DNA of 38,271 bases from Oscillospiraceae bacterium (GCA_022770625.1 JALEHK010000070.1:1-38271); one strand, 5' to 3'; numbered from the stretch's first letter, positions 22,517-32,226 are shown. The notes: a model not told the origin generated them from the sequence alone. A program made the numbers and translations.

Positions 22517-23851
22517 TTGGAAAACGAACTCTTTGAAAAGACGCCGGTCGAAAAGGCGTACATCAAACTCAGTCTCCCGTTGGTGCTGAGCATGATGGTG
22601 ACGATGATCTATAATCTGGCCGATACCTATTTCATCGCCGCCACCGGAAATACCGATCTGGTTGCGGGCGTATCGCTCTGTGCGCCGGTCTTTACCTTCC
22701 TGATGGCAATCGGAAACATCTTCGGTCAGGGCGGCACCTCGCTGATTTCCCGGATGCTCGGGCAGAAAAACGCCGACGGAGTGAAACGGGTCAGCAGCTT
22801 CTGCTTTTATGTGGCTATCCTTTCAGGACTGGTCATCGGTGTGCTGATGCTTATCTTCAGCGGTGGGCTTTTGAAAGTCCTCGGCGCCGATTCGGCAACG
22901 ATCGCCCATGCATCGGAATACTATACCGTTTTGGCGATCGGCGCTCCGTTTACCGTTCTGTCGTTTATCCATTCCAACCTTCTCCGCTCGGAAGGCCGCT
23001 CAAAGGAATCGATGATTACCTCGATCAGCGGCGCTGTGTTCAATATCATTCTCGATCCGATCCTGATTATCGGACTGGGGATGGGGGCAAAGGGCGCGGC
23101 AATCGCGACGGTTTTAGGGTATCTTCTTTCGGATATTTATGCCCTGACGGTCGTTCTGCGCAAAAGCGAGAATCTTTCGGTCATTCCTTCCAAGGCGCAT
23201 ATCTCGGGCGCTGAGGCCGGGCAGATTTTCGGTATCGGCGTTCCCGCCGCAATTGTCAATATCTGCTCCAGCGTTTGCATGATCCTGACCAACCAGTACC
23301 TTCTCTCCTACGGAAACGATAAAATTGCCGCAATGGGGATTGTCCTCAAGGTCACGATGGTCGTTCAGCTGATTCTTACCGGACTCGCGTTCGGCGGTCA
23401 GCCGCTGATTGGCTATTTTTACGGCGCCAAAAACCATGAGCGGATGAAAAAGCTGATCCGTTTCAGTTTTACCTTCCTTTCCGCGGTCGCACTGATCTTG
23501 ACGCTGGTGATCTTCCTGTTTGCGCCGGTAATCCTGAAAGCGTTTATGAAAGAAGAGGAACTGATCCGTACCGGCGTACAAATGCTCCGCTGGCAGGTCA
23601 GCTCGTCGATCTTTGCGGCGCTCGTTCAGCTGATTACCATCTATTTCCAGTCAACCGGACGGATGATCGGTTCGTTCCTTCTTTCGATCAGCCGTCAGGG
23701 GGTCGTGTTTATCGCCGCTCTGATTATTCTGGCCAACCTGTTCGGCTTTACCGGTATTATTACCGCACAGTTTACCGCCGACCTGATCAGTGCGATTTTT
23801 GCAGGCGCACTTTTTTACGGGCAGCTTTATAAGCACCTGATCAAAGACTGA
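22517..23851 (+). CDS. MATE family efflux transporter
   Basis: A 444-residue integral membrane protein with about twelve hydrophobic segments. LPLVLSMMVTMIYNLADTYFI near residue 24 and GNIFGQGGTSLISRMLGQKN near 75 are typical MATE sequences, and the protein is not closely similar to the MATE at 5924. The start is a TTG at 22517: GGAGG at 22504-22508 sits 8 bases upstream, whereas the upstream GTG (22502) overlaps that site. It is a single-gene unit between an extended -10 promoter and a terminator. Substrate unknown. Confidence 0.9.
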   Translation: MENELFEKTPVEKAYIKLSLPLVLSMMVTMIYNLADTYFIAATGNTDLVAGVSLCAPVFTFLMAIGNIFGQGGTSLISRMLGQKNADGVKRVSSFCFYVAILSGLVIGVLMLIFSGGLLKVLGADSATIAHASEYYTVLAIGAPFTVLSFIHSNLLRSEGRSKESMITSISGAVFNIILDPILIIGLGMGAKGAAIATVLGYLLSDIYALTVVLRKSENLSVIPSKAHISGAEAGQIFGIGVPAAIVNICSSVCMILTNQYLLSYGNDKIAAMGIVLKVTMVVQLILTGLAFGGQPLIGYFYGAKNHERMKKLIRFSFTFLSAVALILTLVIFLFAPVILKAFMKEEELIRTGVQMLRWQVSSSIFAALVQLITIYFQSTGRMIGSFLLSISRQGVVFIAALIILANLFGFTGIITAQFTADLISAIFAGALFYGQLYKHLIKD

Positions 23852-23861
23852 TCCGAATCAG

Positions 23862-23908
23862 AAAAATCCCGCCGTTTCCTCTTCCAGAAGAGAAACGGCG
23901 GGATTTTT
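23862..23908. terminator. Bidirectional terminator between MATE and DUF975 genes
   Basis: AAAAATCCCGCCGTTTC (23862-23878) pairs with GAAACGGCGGGATTTTT (23892-23908). It serves two convergent genes. Confidence 0.95.
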
Positions 23909-23916
23909 TCATGCAG

Positions 23917-24648
23917 TTAGATTACAGTCGCGCGGGAATAATAATCTCCGGCGAGTTCGAGATAGAAGATCGAATAGGAAGCATAGCGGTAGGGAGTCAG
24001 CCAGAGTAGGCCGATTCCGCAGGTAATCCCTGAGAGGATCGCCCAGCCGATAAAGGAGATCTCCAGGCAGAAGAATCTCCACTTATGACCCTTCATCATA
24101 TCCCACGATTCCTTGATGGCCTGCCAGCCGGTATAATCCGGGTGTTCGGCGAGAATGAAGGGAGCCATTCTCATTCCGTAGGATGCGATAATGCCGGGAA
24201 CCACCAGCAGAATCGAGCCGATCAGGATAATGATCGAACGGATGATCTGCATCAGAAGGCAGGTTCCCCAGCGGGAGAAATCGGTGAAAAGATCGCGGAT
24301 TCCGGAGGGCGCGCCATTGACCATTTCCATGTTGTAGCGGGCATAACCGGTTTCTACGACGCCGCCGACAACGATCATCAGGATCACAGCAAGCACGGCA
24401 AGGATCGTAATGATCGTGCTTACTGTCATCGCCAGTCCACTCAGCGCCCAGGAACCGGTCGTATAATAGACGTCCTGCGGGAGAGTACTGAAATTGTTGG
24501 TGGAAAAGTTAAAGGTAATCGTATTCCCGCCGGTCAGTCCGCCGCAGAGAAGGCTTGCGACCAACCCGACTAAAACGGCTTCCGTCCACCGTCCGCACAG
24601 CATATTTCTTGCCGCCGCGCGGTATTCAGACGCATAGATAAGTTTCAT
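23917..24648 (-). CDS. DUF975 family integral membrane protein
   Basis: The 243-residue protein opens with a short amphipathic start (SEYRAAARNMLCGRW) typical of DUF975, followed by about five hydrophobic segments and the late GHKWRFFCLEISFIGWAILSGITCGIGLLWLTPY block, which is the clearest family signature. Function is unknown; members are common in Firmicutes. GAAAGGA lies upstream of ATG 24648. It has its own promoter (24733-24761) and shares a terminator with the MATE gene. Confidence 0.88.
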   Translation of the reverse strand: MKLIYASEYRAAARNMLCGRWTEAVLVGLVASLLCGGLTGGNTITFNFSTNNFSTLPQDVYYTTGSWALSGLAMTVSTIITILAVLAVILMIVVGGVVETGYARYNMEMVNGAPSGIRDLFTDFSRWGTCLLMQIIRSIIILIGSILLVVPGIIASYGMRMAPFILAEHPDYTGWQAIKESWDMMKGHKWRFFCLEISFIGWAILSGITCGIGLLWLTPYRYASYSIFYLELAGDYYSRATVI

Positions 24649-24732
24649 GATGAATCATCCTTTCCTGCTGCGTGAAAGTTGCAGCTTTTTGCACGTGATA
24701 CTCCCCATTTTAACGCGCTCTTTCTACTTCAA

Positions 24733-24761
24733 AGTATAGCAGGATGAGACTTTTCATGCAA
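24733..24761 (-). promoter_or_regulatory. Promoter of the DUF975 gene
   Basis: On the minus strand, TTGCAT (24761-24756), a 17-base spacer and TATACT (24738-24733) preceded by TGC. Confidence 0.75.
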
Positions 24762-24817
24762 GTATTTTTACAAAAACTAAGCGTTTTCTTACAAAATTTA
24801 TAACGAAATTCGGTGAA

Positions 24818-25927
24818 TTAGCCCGCATTTGAAACATTCGGGCGAGAAATCGGCGCATAGCCATCGGAAGAACCTCCGCTTTCGGACGCAGAAGGCGAAA
24901 GATCGCTCGTTACGCAGTGGTTTAGGAGATAACGCTCCCATTTTTGGCATCCGTCCTGCTTAAGATGGATCCCGTCGTTGCTGGCATCTTCCGGAAGCGA
25001 ACCGTCCTCCGCCGCGACTGCCGATGCCGTATCGACATAAAAGACCTTCTGACTTTCCGCCATCTGCTGAAGCTGCTCATTGAAGCTGTCGATCCGGGCG
25101 TTGGTCAGGTAATCCTTATCCTTGATCTTTGATTCACAGACCGGAAGGATCGACTGGACATAGATCTGCGCCTGCGGATGGGAAGCACGGATTTCTTCAA
25201 TCAGAGAAACGTATTTGGAGAAGAAAACATCCTTGTTCTGCCAGCCCAGTTCGTTGATCCCGAACATCAGATAGACCTTATGAAAATCCATCCGTTCAAG
25301 TGCCTGAACGGCGGTAACTTTTTCTTCTCCGCCGTCCGGATCGGAAAAGCTTTCGGCAGTCAAAACGGTTTCGACAGTCAGCCCTACGTCGGCAAGCGCC
25401 TGCGCTTTCAGACCGGTGTAGAGGAGAAGTCCCTGTGTCCGGGAATTTCCGACAAAAACCGCATCGGAAAACCACTCATCGGTCTGCTCCGGATAGGACG
25501 GAATCGGAGCAGAATAGTCATATCCGTCCGGAGGAAGAAGGTAGGCGGGAAAGGAATCCTCCTTTTCCGACTGAGAGGCTTCTGAAGAAGCGGATGAAAG
25601 ATCGGAAGACTCGGTATCAGAAACGTCGGACTCTATTTTCGAGTCGGAACTGCTTTCGGAAAGAGAAGAGGATTCGGCTGATGCCGCCGAAGAACTTTTG
25701 TCAGTGAAGTGGTATATGGCCGCCCCTGTAAAAACGGCCGCCGCCATCAGCGCGGCAAGAATCAGCACGCGCGGAGAAAGATGCCTGCGCGACGGTTTGT
25801 GAGCATTTTTCCTGTAATCGGAATCGCCTGCGATCCATGAGCGGTCGCCGTGATCCGCAGCATCGAGCGGCACTTCGGTGACGTTGATGATTTTTATTTT
25901 TTCGTTTTCCTGCATTTTTTCTGACAT
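24818..25927 (-). CDS. Membrane-anchored SGNH/GDSL hydrolase
   Basis: The 369-residue protein has a short charged cytoplasmic part, one membrane segment (about 53-74), a Ser/Glu/Asp-rich linker (77-125) and an external SGNH hydrolase domain. Block I is VGNSRT (Ser162 nucleophile), a GINELGW segment supplies the block III Asn, and DGIH (Asp318, His321) is block V. Such proteins often remove acetyl groups from cell-wall or exopolysaccharide sugars, but this is inferred. ATG 25927 was preferred because AGGA lies 9 bases upstream; the frame is open further upstream without a ribosome binding site. A TATAAT at 26062-26057 on the minus strand is a possible -10 box. Confidence 0.87.
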   Translation of the reverse strand: MSEKMQENEKIKIINVTEVPLDAADHGDRSWIAGDSDYRKNAHKPSRRHLSPRVLILAALMAAAVFTGAAIYHFTDKSSSAASAESSSLSESSSDSKIESDVSDTESSDLSSASSEASQSEKEDSFPAYLLPPDGYDYSAPIPSYPEQTDEWFSDAVFVGNSRTQGLLLYTGLKAQALADVGLTVETVLTAESFSDPDGGEEKVTAVQALERMDFHKVYLMFGINELGWQNKDVFFSKYVSLIEEIRASHPQAQIYVQSILPVCESKIKDKDYLTNARIDSFNEQLQQMAESQKVFYVDTASAVAAEDGSLPEDASNDGIHLKQDGCQKWERYLLNHCVTSDLSPSASESGGSSDGYAPISRPNVSNAG

Positions 25928-26184
25928 TCTATCCATTCCTGTTCTTGTTTTCCGCCCGGTAGTTATGCACACCCAATTTGTGCAAAAGGACAGATTTTCC
26001 CCATAAAATCTCCACAGGTTTTTATTTTTCCCCAAAAAATATCCTGTGTAAATCCTATTATATCACGCGGTGGAAAAAGAAAATAGCGTTTATTCTATCG
26101 GGCGGGTATAAAATTTGTGAGACATTTTTTGACAAATTTTATCCATCTTTTCGATGTAATTTTATATCTGTATAAAAAACTCTC

Positions 26185-26220
26185 TTGTAAGAAATTCTTT
26201 CATGCGCTATACTGTATAAT
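26185..26220 (+). promoter_or_regulatory. Promoter of the FAH-aroD-ATPase group
   Basis: TTGTAA (26185-26190), a 17-base spacer and TATACT (26208-26213). A second TATAAT at 26215-26220 could give an alternative start. Confidence 0.65.
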
Positions 26221-26264
26221 AGATATTTGTATAAGAAAAATCAGTCGGAAAGGATGTTTCATCA

Positions 26265-27035
26265 ATGAATCGGATGTTTAGTAGAATAGAGACCGGCTCC
26301 GGCGCACGCTGGGTCGAGGAAAAGGACGGGAAGGCCTATCTTTTATCGGCGGCACCCTTTCTCGGAGGAAAAGAGACAGGCGAGAGCCTTACGCTTGACG
26401 GGATCAGGCGTCTTGCGCCGTTTGACGGGGGAAAGATGATCTGCGTCGGAAAGAATTATTTTGATCACATTGAGGAGATGAAAGCCTCTTTCGGAGACGG
26501 TGTTCCCGAAAAGCCGGTCCTTTTTATCAAGCCTTCGACCTGCATCAATAACCCGGAGGGAGGTATCCCTTACCCCGCCGTTTCCAACCGCGTCGATTAT
26601 GAGGGCGAGCTTGCCGTTGTCATCGGAAAGAAGATGACCCATGTAAAGGCGGAGGACGCGATGGATTATGTATTCGGTCTGACTGCCGCCAATGACGTGA
26701 CGGCGCGCGATATTCAGAAGAGCGAGGGACAGTGGACAAGAGGAAAAGCCTTTGACCTTTTCGCTCCTTTAGGGCCGAAGATCGTGACCGGACTTTCGCC
26801 GGAAGGACTGACGCTGATCACAAGACTGAACGGCAAGGAACGCCAGCGTGGAAATACATCCCTTTTGATTCACGGCGTTCCCGAGCTTCTCGCATTTATC
26901 ACCGAAGCGATTACCCTCCTTCCCGGCGACGTGGTTCTGACCGGAACGCCTGCCGGTGTCGGCGCGATGCAGAAGGGGGATACGGTCGAAGTCGAGATTC
27001 AGCCGATCGGCGTTCTGCGCAATCATGTTGTATAA
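26265..27035 (+). CDS. Fumarylacetoacetate hydrolase family protein
   Basis: The 256-residue protein has the FAH core: CVGKNYFDH near 60, KPVLFIKPSTCINNP near 85, the metal-binding Glu pair in VDYEGELAVVIG near 105-116, NDVTARDIQ near 145, KAFDLFAPLGP near 162, and the closing VLTGTPAGVGAMQKGD. Members cleave C-C bonds or decarboxylate/tautomerise beta-keto acids with Mg2+. The substrate here is unknown. AAAGGA precedes ATG 26265 by 10 bases. Its co-transcription with aroD, 29 bases downstream, hints at a shikimate- or aromatic-related acid, which is an inference. Confidence 0.9.
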   Translation: MNRMFSRIETGSGARWVEEKDGKAYLLSAAPFLGGKETGESLTLDGIRRLAPFDGGKMICVGKNYFDHIEEMKASFGDGVPEKPVLFIKPSTCINNPEGGIPYPAVSNRVDYEGELAVVIGKKMTHVKAEDAMDYVFGLTAANDVTARDIQKSEGQWTRGKAFDLFAPLGPKIVTGLSPEGLTLITRLNGKERQRGNTSLLIHGVPELLAFITEAITLLPGDVVLTGTPAGVGAMQKGDTVEVEIQPIGVLRNHVV

Positions 27036-27064
27036 CGATCACATCGTATAAGGAGATAGGAAAG

Positions 27065-27829
27065 ATGAAAGAAGTTGTGGTTCGGGGGCTTACCATTGGC
27101 TCGGGGCGTCCGAAGATCTGTGTTCCGATCGTCGGGCGGACAGAAGAAGAGATCCTTCAGGCGGGACGGGCGATCGTCTGCTGCTCGGCGAGAGGAGCAG
27201 ATCTCTGCGAATGGAGGATCGACTGGTTTGACCGTGTATGGAACTTTTCCGAACTGGTGGAAACGGGTCGAAAACTTCGTGAAGCGCTTGGAAATCTGCC
27301 GCTGCTTGTGACCTTCCGGACAAAAAGCGAGGGCGGAGAAAGGGAATGCGATCCGTCGCGATATACCGAACTGGTGGTTAAGCTGTGCGCCGCGGAAATT
27401 GCAGACCTTGTTGATATCGAACTTTTTACCGGCGGATGCCGGGTGGCGGAAATGTCGGGCGCGGCGGCGCTGCATGGGATCAAGACTGTTTTTTCCAGTC
27501 ATGATTTTGAGAAAACACCGCCTGAAAGCGAGATCATTGCCCGTCTCCGTCAGATGGAGGAGATGGGCGCGGACATTGCCAAAATCGCGGTCATGCCGAA
27601 AACCCCGGCTGACGTGCTTACTCTCCTTTCCGCAACGGAAAAGCGGAGCAGTGAGAGCGGGATCCCGCTGGTCACGATGTCGATGGGGGCGCTTGGCGCG
27701 GTCAGCCGTGTCTGCGGAGAACTGACCGGAAGCAGCATCACCTTTGGCTCGCTCGGACGCGCTTCCGCTCCCGGTCAGATCGGCGCGGAGAAACTTTTGC
27801 CGGTGCTTGAACTTTTCTCGATCGGGTAA
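27065..27829 (+). CDS. aroD: Type I 3-dehydroquinate dehydratase
   Basis: AroD converts 3-dehydroquinate to 3-dehydroshikimate through a Schiff base. The 254-residue protein shows all expected residues: CEWRIDWFD (53-61), VTFRTKSEGG near 85, the catalytic His146 in SSHDF, the Schiff-base Lys173 in IAKIAVMP, and the closing SMGALGAVSRV with the substrate-binding Arg. The start has AAGGAG 9 bases upstream. No other shikimate genes are nearby. Pairing with an FAH-family gene suggests either a catabolic role (quinate or shikimate use) or a scattered biosynthetic pathway. Confidence 0.96.
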   Translation: MKEVVVRGLTIGSGRPKICVPIVGRTEEEILQAGRAIVCCSARGADLCEWRIDWFDRVWNFSELVETGRKLREALGNLPLLVTFRTKSEGGERECDPSRYTELVVKLCAAEIADLVDIELFTGGCRVAEMSGAAALHGIKTVFSSHDFEKTPPESEIIARLRQMEEMGADIAKIAVMPKTPADVLTLLSATEKRSSESGIPLVTMSMGALGAVSRVCGELTGSSITFGSLGRASAPGQIGAEKLLPVLELFSIG

Positions 27830-27908
27830 TCCTAGGTGAATGAGCGTCCCATTTTCAGCATATATTCTTCCTGACCGGAGACTCGGGATCAGGGAGGAGT
27901 GTGGCGGA

Positions 27909-30554
27909 ATGGGAAAAACGGAGCAGAAAAGCGGATATGCCGCCGGTCTTACATCAAAAGAAGCGGCAGCGCTGCGGAAAACCTATGGAGAAAATACGCT
28001 CGGAAAGGGGAAAAAGCCGCATCCGTTCGCCGTTTTTGTCAGTCAGTTTAAGGATTTTCTGACGCTGGTGCTTTTGGGCGGAACGGCCGTCAGCGTCGCG
28101 GCGGGAGAGTACGCTGAGGCTGTTTCGATCGCGGTGATCGTTCTGCTCAACGGCATCATGAGCTTTGTTCAGGAATACCGCGCGGAAAAAACGCTCGATG
28201 CCCTGAAAAGCCTTGCCGCCCCGAAAGCAAAGGTATGGCGGGACGGGGAACTGGTTCAGCTGGATGCCGGGCTTCTCGTACCGGGAGATCTTGTCCGTCT
28301 GGAAGCGGGCGACCGCGTTCCGGCGGATGGGGCGGTCGCCGAATCCGCCGGACTTTCCGCCGATGAATCGATGCTGAGCGGAGAGTCGGTTGCTGTTCCG
28401 AAAACGGTCTTTTCCGGCAGTACGCTTCCGGAAAATGAACCCGACCGCCGGGATACCGTCTATATGGGAACGGTGATCGTATCGGGAAACGGTCAGATGA
28501 CAGTCACCGCCACCGGAATGTCCACCCAAATGGGAAAGATCGCCGGGATGCTGTCGGAGATCCCGAATGAACAGACTCCACTTCAGAAAAGACTGGATCA
28601 GCTTGGAAAGTATATCGCGGTCGGCTGCCTGATTATCTGTGCACTGGTCGCGGGAACGGGTGTCCTGCGCGGGGAAGATATCCGCAGTATGCTGATGGTA
28701 GGGATTAGTCTTGCCGTAGCCGCCGTCCCCGAAGGACTTCCCGCCATCGTGACCATCTCGCTGGCGCTTGCCGTGCGGCGGATGGTAGCTAAAAATGCCC
28801 TGCTGCGCCGGTTATCCGCCGTTGAAACGCTTGGATGCGCCGATGTCATCTGCACCGATAAGACTGGAACACTGACCACCAACCGGATGGAGGTCACGGC
28901 GCTCTGGTGCGGAGGAAAGATGCTGATGACGGGGGACAAGGACGTAGGCCAGTTGTCCCGTTTTTCCGAAGGGAGAGAAGCGCTTACCGTTTTTACCCTT
29001 TGCAGCGACGTCAGCGAAAACGCTTCCGGTATCTATCAGGGTGACCCGACCGAAACGGCACTCTGTCGTGCAGCGGAGGGGGCGGGTCTGGTTCGGAGGG
29101 AATTGATGCGCGTATCTCCTCGAATCGATGAGATCCCGTTTGACTCGGTGCGCAAGCGGATGTCGGTCATTGTACGGAAAAACGGAGAACGTTTTTTGCT
29201 CTGCAAGGGCGGGTGCGACTGCCTGCTTGACCGGTGTAGCCGAATCCGGATGGGGGAAACGACCCTTCCGCTCAGTCCGGAGCTTCGAAAAAAGGTGACG
29301 GCCGCCTGTGAAGAGATGGCGGGAAAAGGACTGAGGGTTCTGGCCGCAGCCGAAAAGACGCTTGACGAGACCGATCGGCTGACGGAGGACGCGGAGCGTT
29401 TGGAGCAGGGAATGACCTTTTTAGGTCTGGCGGGAATGATCGATCCGCCCCGAAAGGAAGTCCGGGGTGCGGTTGCGCTCTGTCGGAGAGCGGGGATCCG
29501 TCCGGTGATGATCACTGGTGACCATCAGCTGACCGCCCGCGCGATCGCACAACAGGTCGGTATTTGTCAGGAAGGCGGAAAGATTCTGACCGGCCGGGAA
29601 CTGGATCAGATGAGTGAGGAAGAGAGGCTTCGGGAGATCCCGCGCACCTCGGTTTTCGCAAGAGTCTCTCCCCGGCATAAGCTGATGATCGTCCGCACGC
29701 TCGGAAAGCTCGGCTCTGTTACCGCTATGACCGGAGACGGCGTTAACGACGCTCCGGCCGTTCGGGAAGCGGATATCGGCGTATCGATGGGAATTTCCGG
29801 AACCGATGTTACAAGGGAAGCGTCCGATCTGATCCTGATGGACGACAATTTCGCCACCCTTGTTTCAGCGGTTGAAGAGGGAAGAGCAATCTATCAGAAT
29901 ATCCGCGCATTTATCCGCTACCTGCTCGCCTGCAATATCGGCGAGGTGCTGACGATGTTTCTGGGAATGCTGATGGGGATGCCGGTGGTGCTTTCGCCGA
30001 TCCATATCCTGATCGTCAATCTCGTGACCGACGGCCTTCCGGCGATCGCGCTTGGACTGGAACCGGCGGAAAAGGGCTTGATGGAAAAGCGCCCGAGAGG
30101 AAAAAACGAAGGGATTTTCGCCCGCGGACTGCTTGGAAAGATCCTTTTCCGGGGAAGCCTGATCGGGCTGACCTCACTTTTTGTATTCAGCTGCTTCCTC
30201 GCGGGAGGAGAGATCATACGCGCCCGGACGGCGGCGTTTGTGACGCTCGTTTTCTGCCAGCTTTTTCACGTCTTTGAATGCCGGAGCGAAACCAAACCGA
30301 TCTGGAAAATGAATCCGTTCGGAAACATTAAGCTGATCGGAGCGGTGGGAATTTCTGCGCTGATTACGATTCTCTCCGTCTGGCTGCCTCCGATGAATAC
30401 GATCCTCGGGACGGTTCCGCTGAAAGCCGGAGAGATGCTTTTTATTCTGGTCTGCGTCCTATTTGCACCGATCCTGTCCGCGCTGACCGACCGGCTTTGG
30501 AAGAATAACGCCAGAAGAGAACGCTCTGCCCGACTCGATCAGGAAATCGCCTGA
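27909..30554 (+). CDS. P-type ATPase, calcium-transporting type (P2A-like)
   Basis: The 881-residue pump has an N-terminal cation ATPase domain, the actuator motif LSGES near 155, the phosphorylated Asp317 in DKTGTLTTN, MTGDGVNDAP near 610, and ten membrane segments. Ion-site residues of the calcium pumps are present: VAAVPEGLP (M4 Glu), NIGEVLT (M5 Asn and Glu) and NLVTDGLPA (M6 Asn and Asp), so both calcium sites appear possible. It would export Ca2+ from the cytoplasm. ATG 27909 follows GGAGG by about 11 bases; the frame is open from 27840, but that start has only a close, weak site. It is the third gene of the FAH-aroD group, 79 bases after aroD. No terminator is evident after it. Confidence 0.93.
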   Translation: MGKTEQKSGYAAGLTSKEAAALRKTYGENTLGKGKKPHPFAVFVSQFKDFLTLVLLGGTAVSVAAGEYAEAVSIAVIVLLNGIMSFVQEYRAEKTLDALKSLAAPKAKVWRDGELVQLDAGLLVPGDLVRLEAGDRVPADGAVAESAGLSADESMLSGESVAVPKTVFSGSTLPENEPDRRDTVYMGTVIVSGNGQMTVTATGMSTQMGKIAGMLSEIPNEQTPLQKRLDQLGKYIAVGCLIICALVAGTGVLRGEDIRSMLMVGISLAVAAVPEGLPAIVTISLALAVRRMVAKNALLRRLSAVETLGCADVICTDKTGTLTTNRMEVTALWCGGKMLMTGDKDVGQLSRFSEGREALTVFTLCSDVSENASGIYQGDPTETALCRAAEGAGLVRRELMRVSPRIDEIPFDSVRKRMSVIVRKNGERFLLCKGGCDCLLDRCSRIRMGETTLPLSPELRKKVTAACEEMAGKGLRVLAAAEKTLDETDRLTEDAERLEQGMTFLGLAGMIDPPRKEVRGAVALCRRAGIRPVMITGDHQLTARAIAQQVGICQEGGKILTGRELDQMSEEERLREIPRTSVFARVSPRHKLMIVRTLGKLGSVTAMTGDGVNDAPAVREADIGVSMGISGTDVTREASDLILMDDNFATLVSAVEEGRAIYQNIRAFIRYLLACNIGEVLTMFLGMLMGMPVVLSPIHILIVNLVTDGLPAIALGLEPAEKGLMEKRPRGKNEGIFARGLLGKILFRGSLIGLTSLFVFSCFLAGGEIIRARTAAFVTLVFCQLFHVFECRSETKPIWKMNPFGNIKLIGAVGISALITILSVWLPPMNTILGTVPLKAGEMLFILVCVLFAPILSALTDRLWKNNARRERSARLDQEIA

Positions 30555-30609
30555 CGACCTTTTTGTACCATTCTTTGCGCACTTTCTGATCCAATAAATA
30601 CAAAAACTA

Positions 30610-30638
30610 TTGACAGAATACCTGATATGGTTTAATAT
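30610..30638 (+). promoter_or_regulatory. Promoter of the AraC gene at 30702
   Basis: TTGACA (30610-30615), a 17-base spacer and TAATAT (30633-30638). Confidence 0.75.
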
Positions 30639-30701
30639 TAGTATAAATAATAATCGTTTGATCTGCCCCGGCCGGTCAAACGGTGAGGGGTGAAGATCGG
30701 T

Positions 30702-31907
30702 ATGCTGCTCAGGGAAATAAACACAGTTGATTGTAAGGATTATGGCTTGTCTGAAATAACACCGGAGAAATTTTTGAGTTCCTGCGAGCAGAACGGTACA
30801 CCGGCTCGTGTGCAGACGATTTCGGCAGAGTCGGGGCTTTCATCGGTTTTCTGGCAGTATGAAGAGGATATCCTGATCGAACCGGTGAGCGGACGGGGAC
30901 TTCTTTTTGTCCGAAGCGAAAATGAGGGGCGGGTGAGCCGCTATCTTCTGGATCAGACGGTCATGATTAACGGCGGCGTGCAGTTTTGCCTGATCCCGTA
31001 TGAATGCCGGATGTCCTACCGATTGTACAGCGTTTCCGAGCGGAAGGTGATTCAGGTCTCGGAAGCTTTGAACGGAAGCGGATATTATCCGGAAATGAGC
31101 GTGAAAACACTTTATGCCGTCCGGCATCTGGAAAAGGATGAGCGCTATTGCTTCAAAAGCGAGGAAAACTCTTTCTGGGGACTGATTTATATCGAAAAGG
31201 GGCGGATGACGCTTCAGTTGGATGAAAAAAAGTATGATTTGGGCGAAAAGCAGCTGATGATCCTGCCGCCACATCAGACTCATCTCCGGAAAAACTCCGG
31301 AAAAGGGACATTGTACTTTATGGACATGACATTTGACGGAGAGTTTTTCCCCGATGGCACAAAGGAAGCGGTCGCCCACCCGGTTTACGCCGACCGGCAG
31401 ATGCGTCAGCTGCTCGGAGAGATTCGTCGAGAGAACGACAGCGAAAGGTTGTTTGCCAACGAGATGATGTTCAGCCTTCTCGAACGTCTTCTGATTGTGG
31501 TTGCTCGGACGATCCGTTCGGATCGGATCTGCTCTGAGGTTCCGTCGTATCTTGAGCTTCCGTCGGATAATTCCTATATTTCGGCCTGCGAGGATCTGAT
31601 CCGCAAGAATATTACCAGCCGCCCCACGCTCTCTGAGATTGCCGGTCAGCTGAACATTTCCGCGTCGTATCTCTCGACCCTTTTCAAGAAAAAGGTCGGG
31701 ATGACAGTGTCCTGTTATGTTCGTCTGGTTCGGCTGGAAAAAGTCAAGGAGATGATACGCGCGGGTGAATATTCGATCGTACAGATTGCTGATATTTTAG
31801 GATATTGCAGTCCGACTTATCTTTCCAGTGAATTCAAGCAGCAGTTCCATATGTCGCCTAAAGAGTACGCTGCGCAATACCGCAGTGAACGTGAGCAGTT
31901 TGAATAA
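30702..31907 (+). CDS. AraC family transcriptional regulator, long form
   Basis: This protein of about 401 residues has an unrecognised N-terminal part (residues 1-130), a second cupin-like segment (VRHLEKDERYCFKSEENSFWGLIYIEKGRMTLQLDEKKYDL, about 145-185, with MILPPHQTH) and a C-terminal AraC DNA-binding domain. The two helix-turn-helix units read PTLSEIAGQLNISASYLSTLFKKKVGMTV and IVQIADILGYCSPTYLSSEFKQQFHMSPKEY. The start is ambiguous: GTG 30690 is too near GAGGGG, so ATG 30702, 11 bases away, is preferred. No neighbouring target is obvious. Confidence 0.88.
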   Translation: MLLREINTVDCKDYGLSEITPEKFLSSCEQNGTPARVQTISAESGLSSVFWQYEEDILIEPVSGRGLLFVRSENEGRVSRYLLDQTVMINGGVQFCLIPYECRMSYRLYSVSERKVIQVSEALNGSGYYPEMSVKTLYAVRHLEKDERYCFKSEENSFWGLIYIEKGRMTLQLDEKKYDLGEKQLMILPPHQTHLRKNSGKGTLYFMDMTFDGEFFPDGTKEAVAHPVYADRQMRQLLGEIRRENDSERLFANEMMFSLLERLLIVVARTIRSDRICSEVPSYLELPSDNSYISACEDLIRKNITSRPTLSEIAGQLNISASYLSTLFKKKVGMTVSCYVRLVRLEKVKEMIRAGEYSIVQIADILGYCSPTYLSSEFKQQFHMSPKEYAAQYRSEREQFE

Positions 31908-31911
31908 AAAG

Positions 31912-31946
31912 AAAACCGCCCATCTCCGAGGAGACGAGCGGTTTTT
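31912..31946. terminator. Bidirectional terminator between AraC gene and rpsR
   Basis: AAAACCGC (31912-31919) pairs with GCGGTTTT (31938-31945), with a further TCTCC/GGAGA helix inside. It ends both convergent units. Confidence 0.85.
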
Positions 31947-31957
31947 AGTTACGATAA

Positions 31958-32194
31958 TCAGTCGTTAACAAAGGGGATGAGCGCAATGATACGAGCACGC
32001 TTTACAGCGACGGTCAGCTGACGCTGATGTCTTGCGCAGGTACCGGTTACACGTCTGGGGATGATCTTAGCTCTCTCAGACAGGACCTTGCGGCTGTATT
32101 TGCCAATGGTCTTGTAATCGATGTTCTCGACTTTATCAACACAGAAAGCGCAGACTTTTCTGCGGGGCTTTCTGCCACGGTTATTTCTTTCCAT
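31958..32194 (-). CDS. rpsR: 30S ribosomal protein S18
   Basis: The 78-residue basic protein contains the S18 sequence [38 protein letters not shown] and the terminal [13 protein letters not shown]. It binds the 30S platform together with S6. AAAGGAG lies 9 bases upstream. It is the last gene of the rpsF-ssb-rpsR operon, ended by the terminator at 31912. Confidence 0.98.
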   Translation of the reverse strand: MERNNRGRKPRRKVCAFCVDKVENIDYKTIGKYSRKVLSERAKIIPRRVTGTCARHQRQLTVAVKRARIIALIPFVND

Positions 32195-32226
32195 GAATCC
32201 AGGCTCCTTTCAGCAAAATTACGAAA

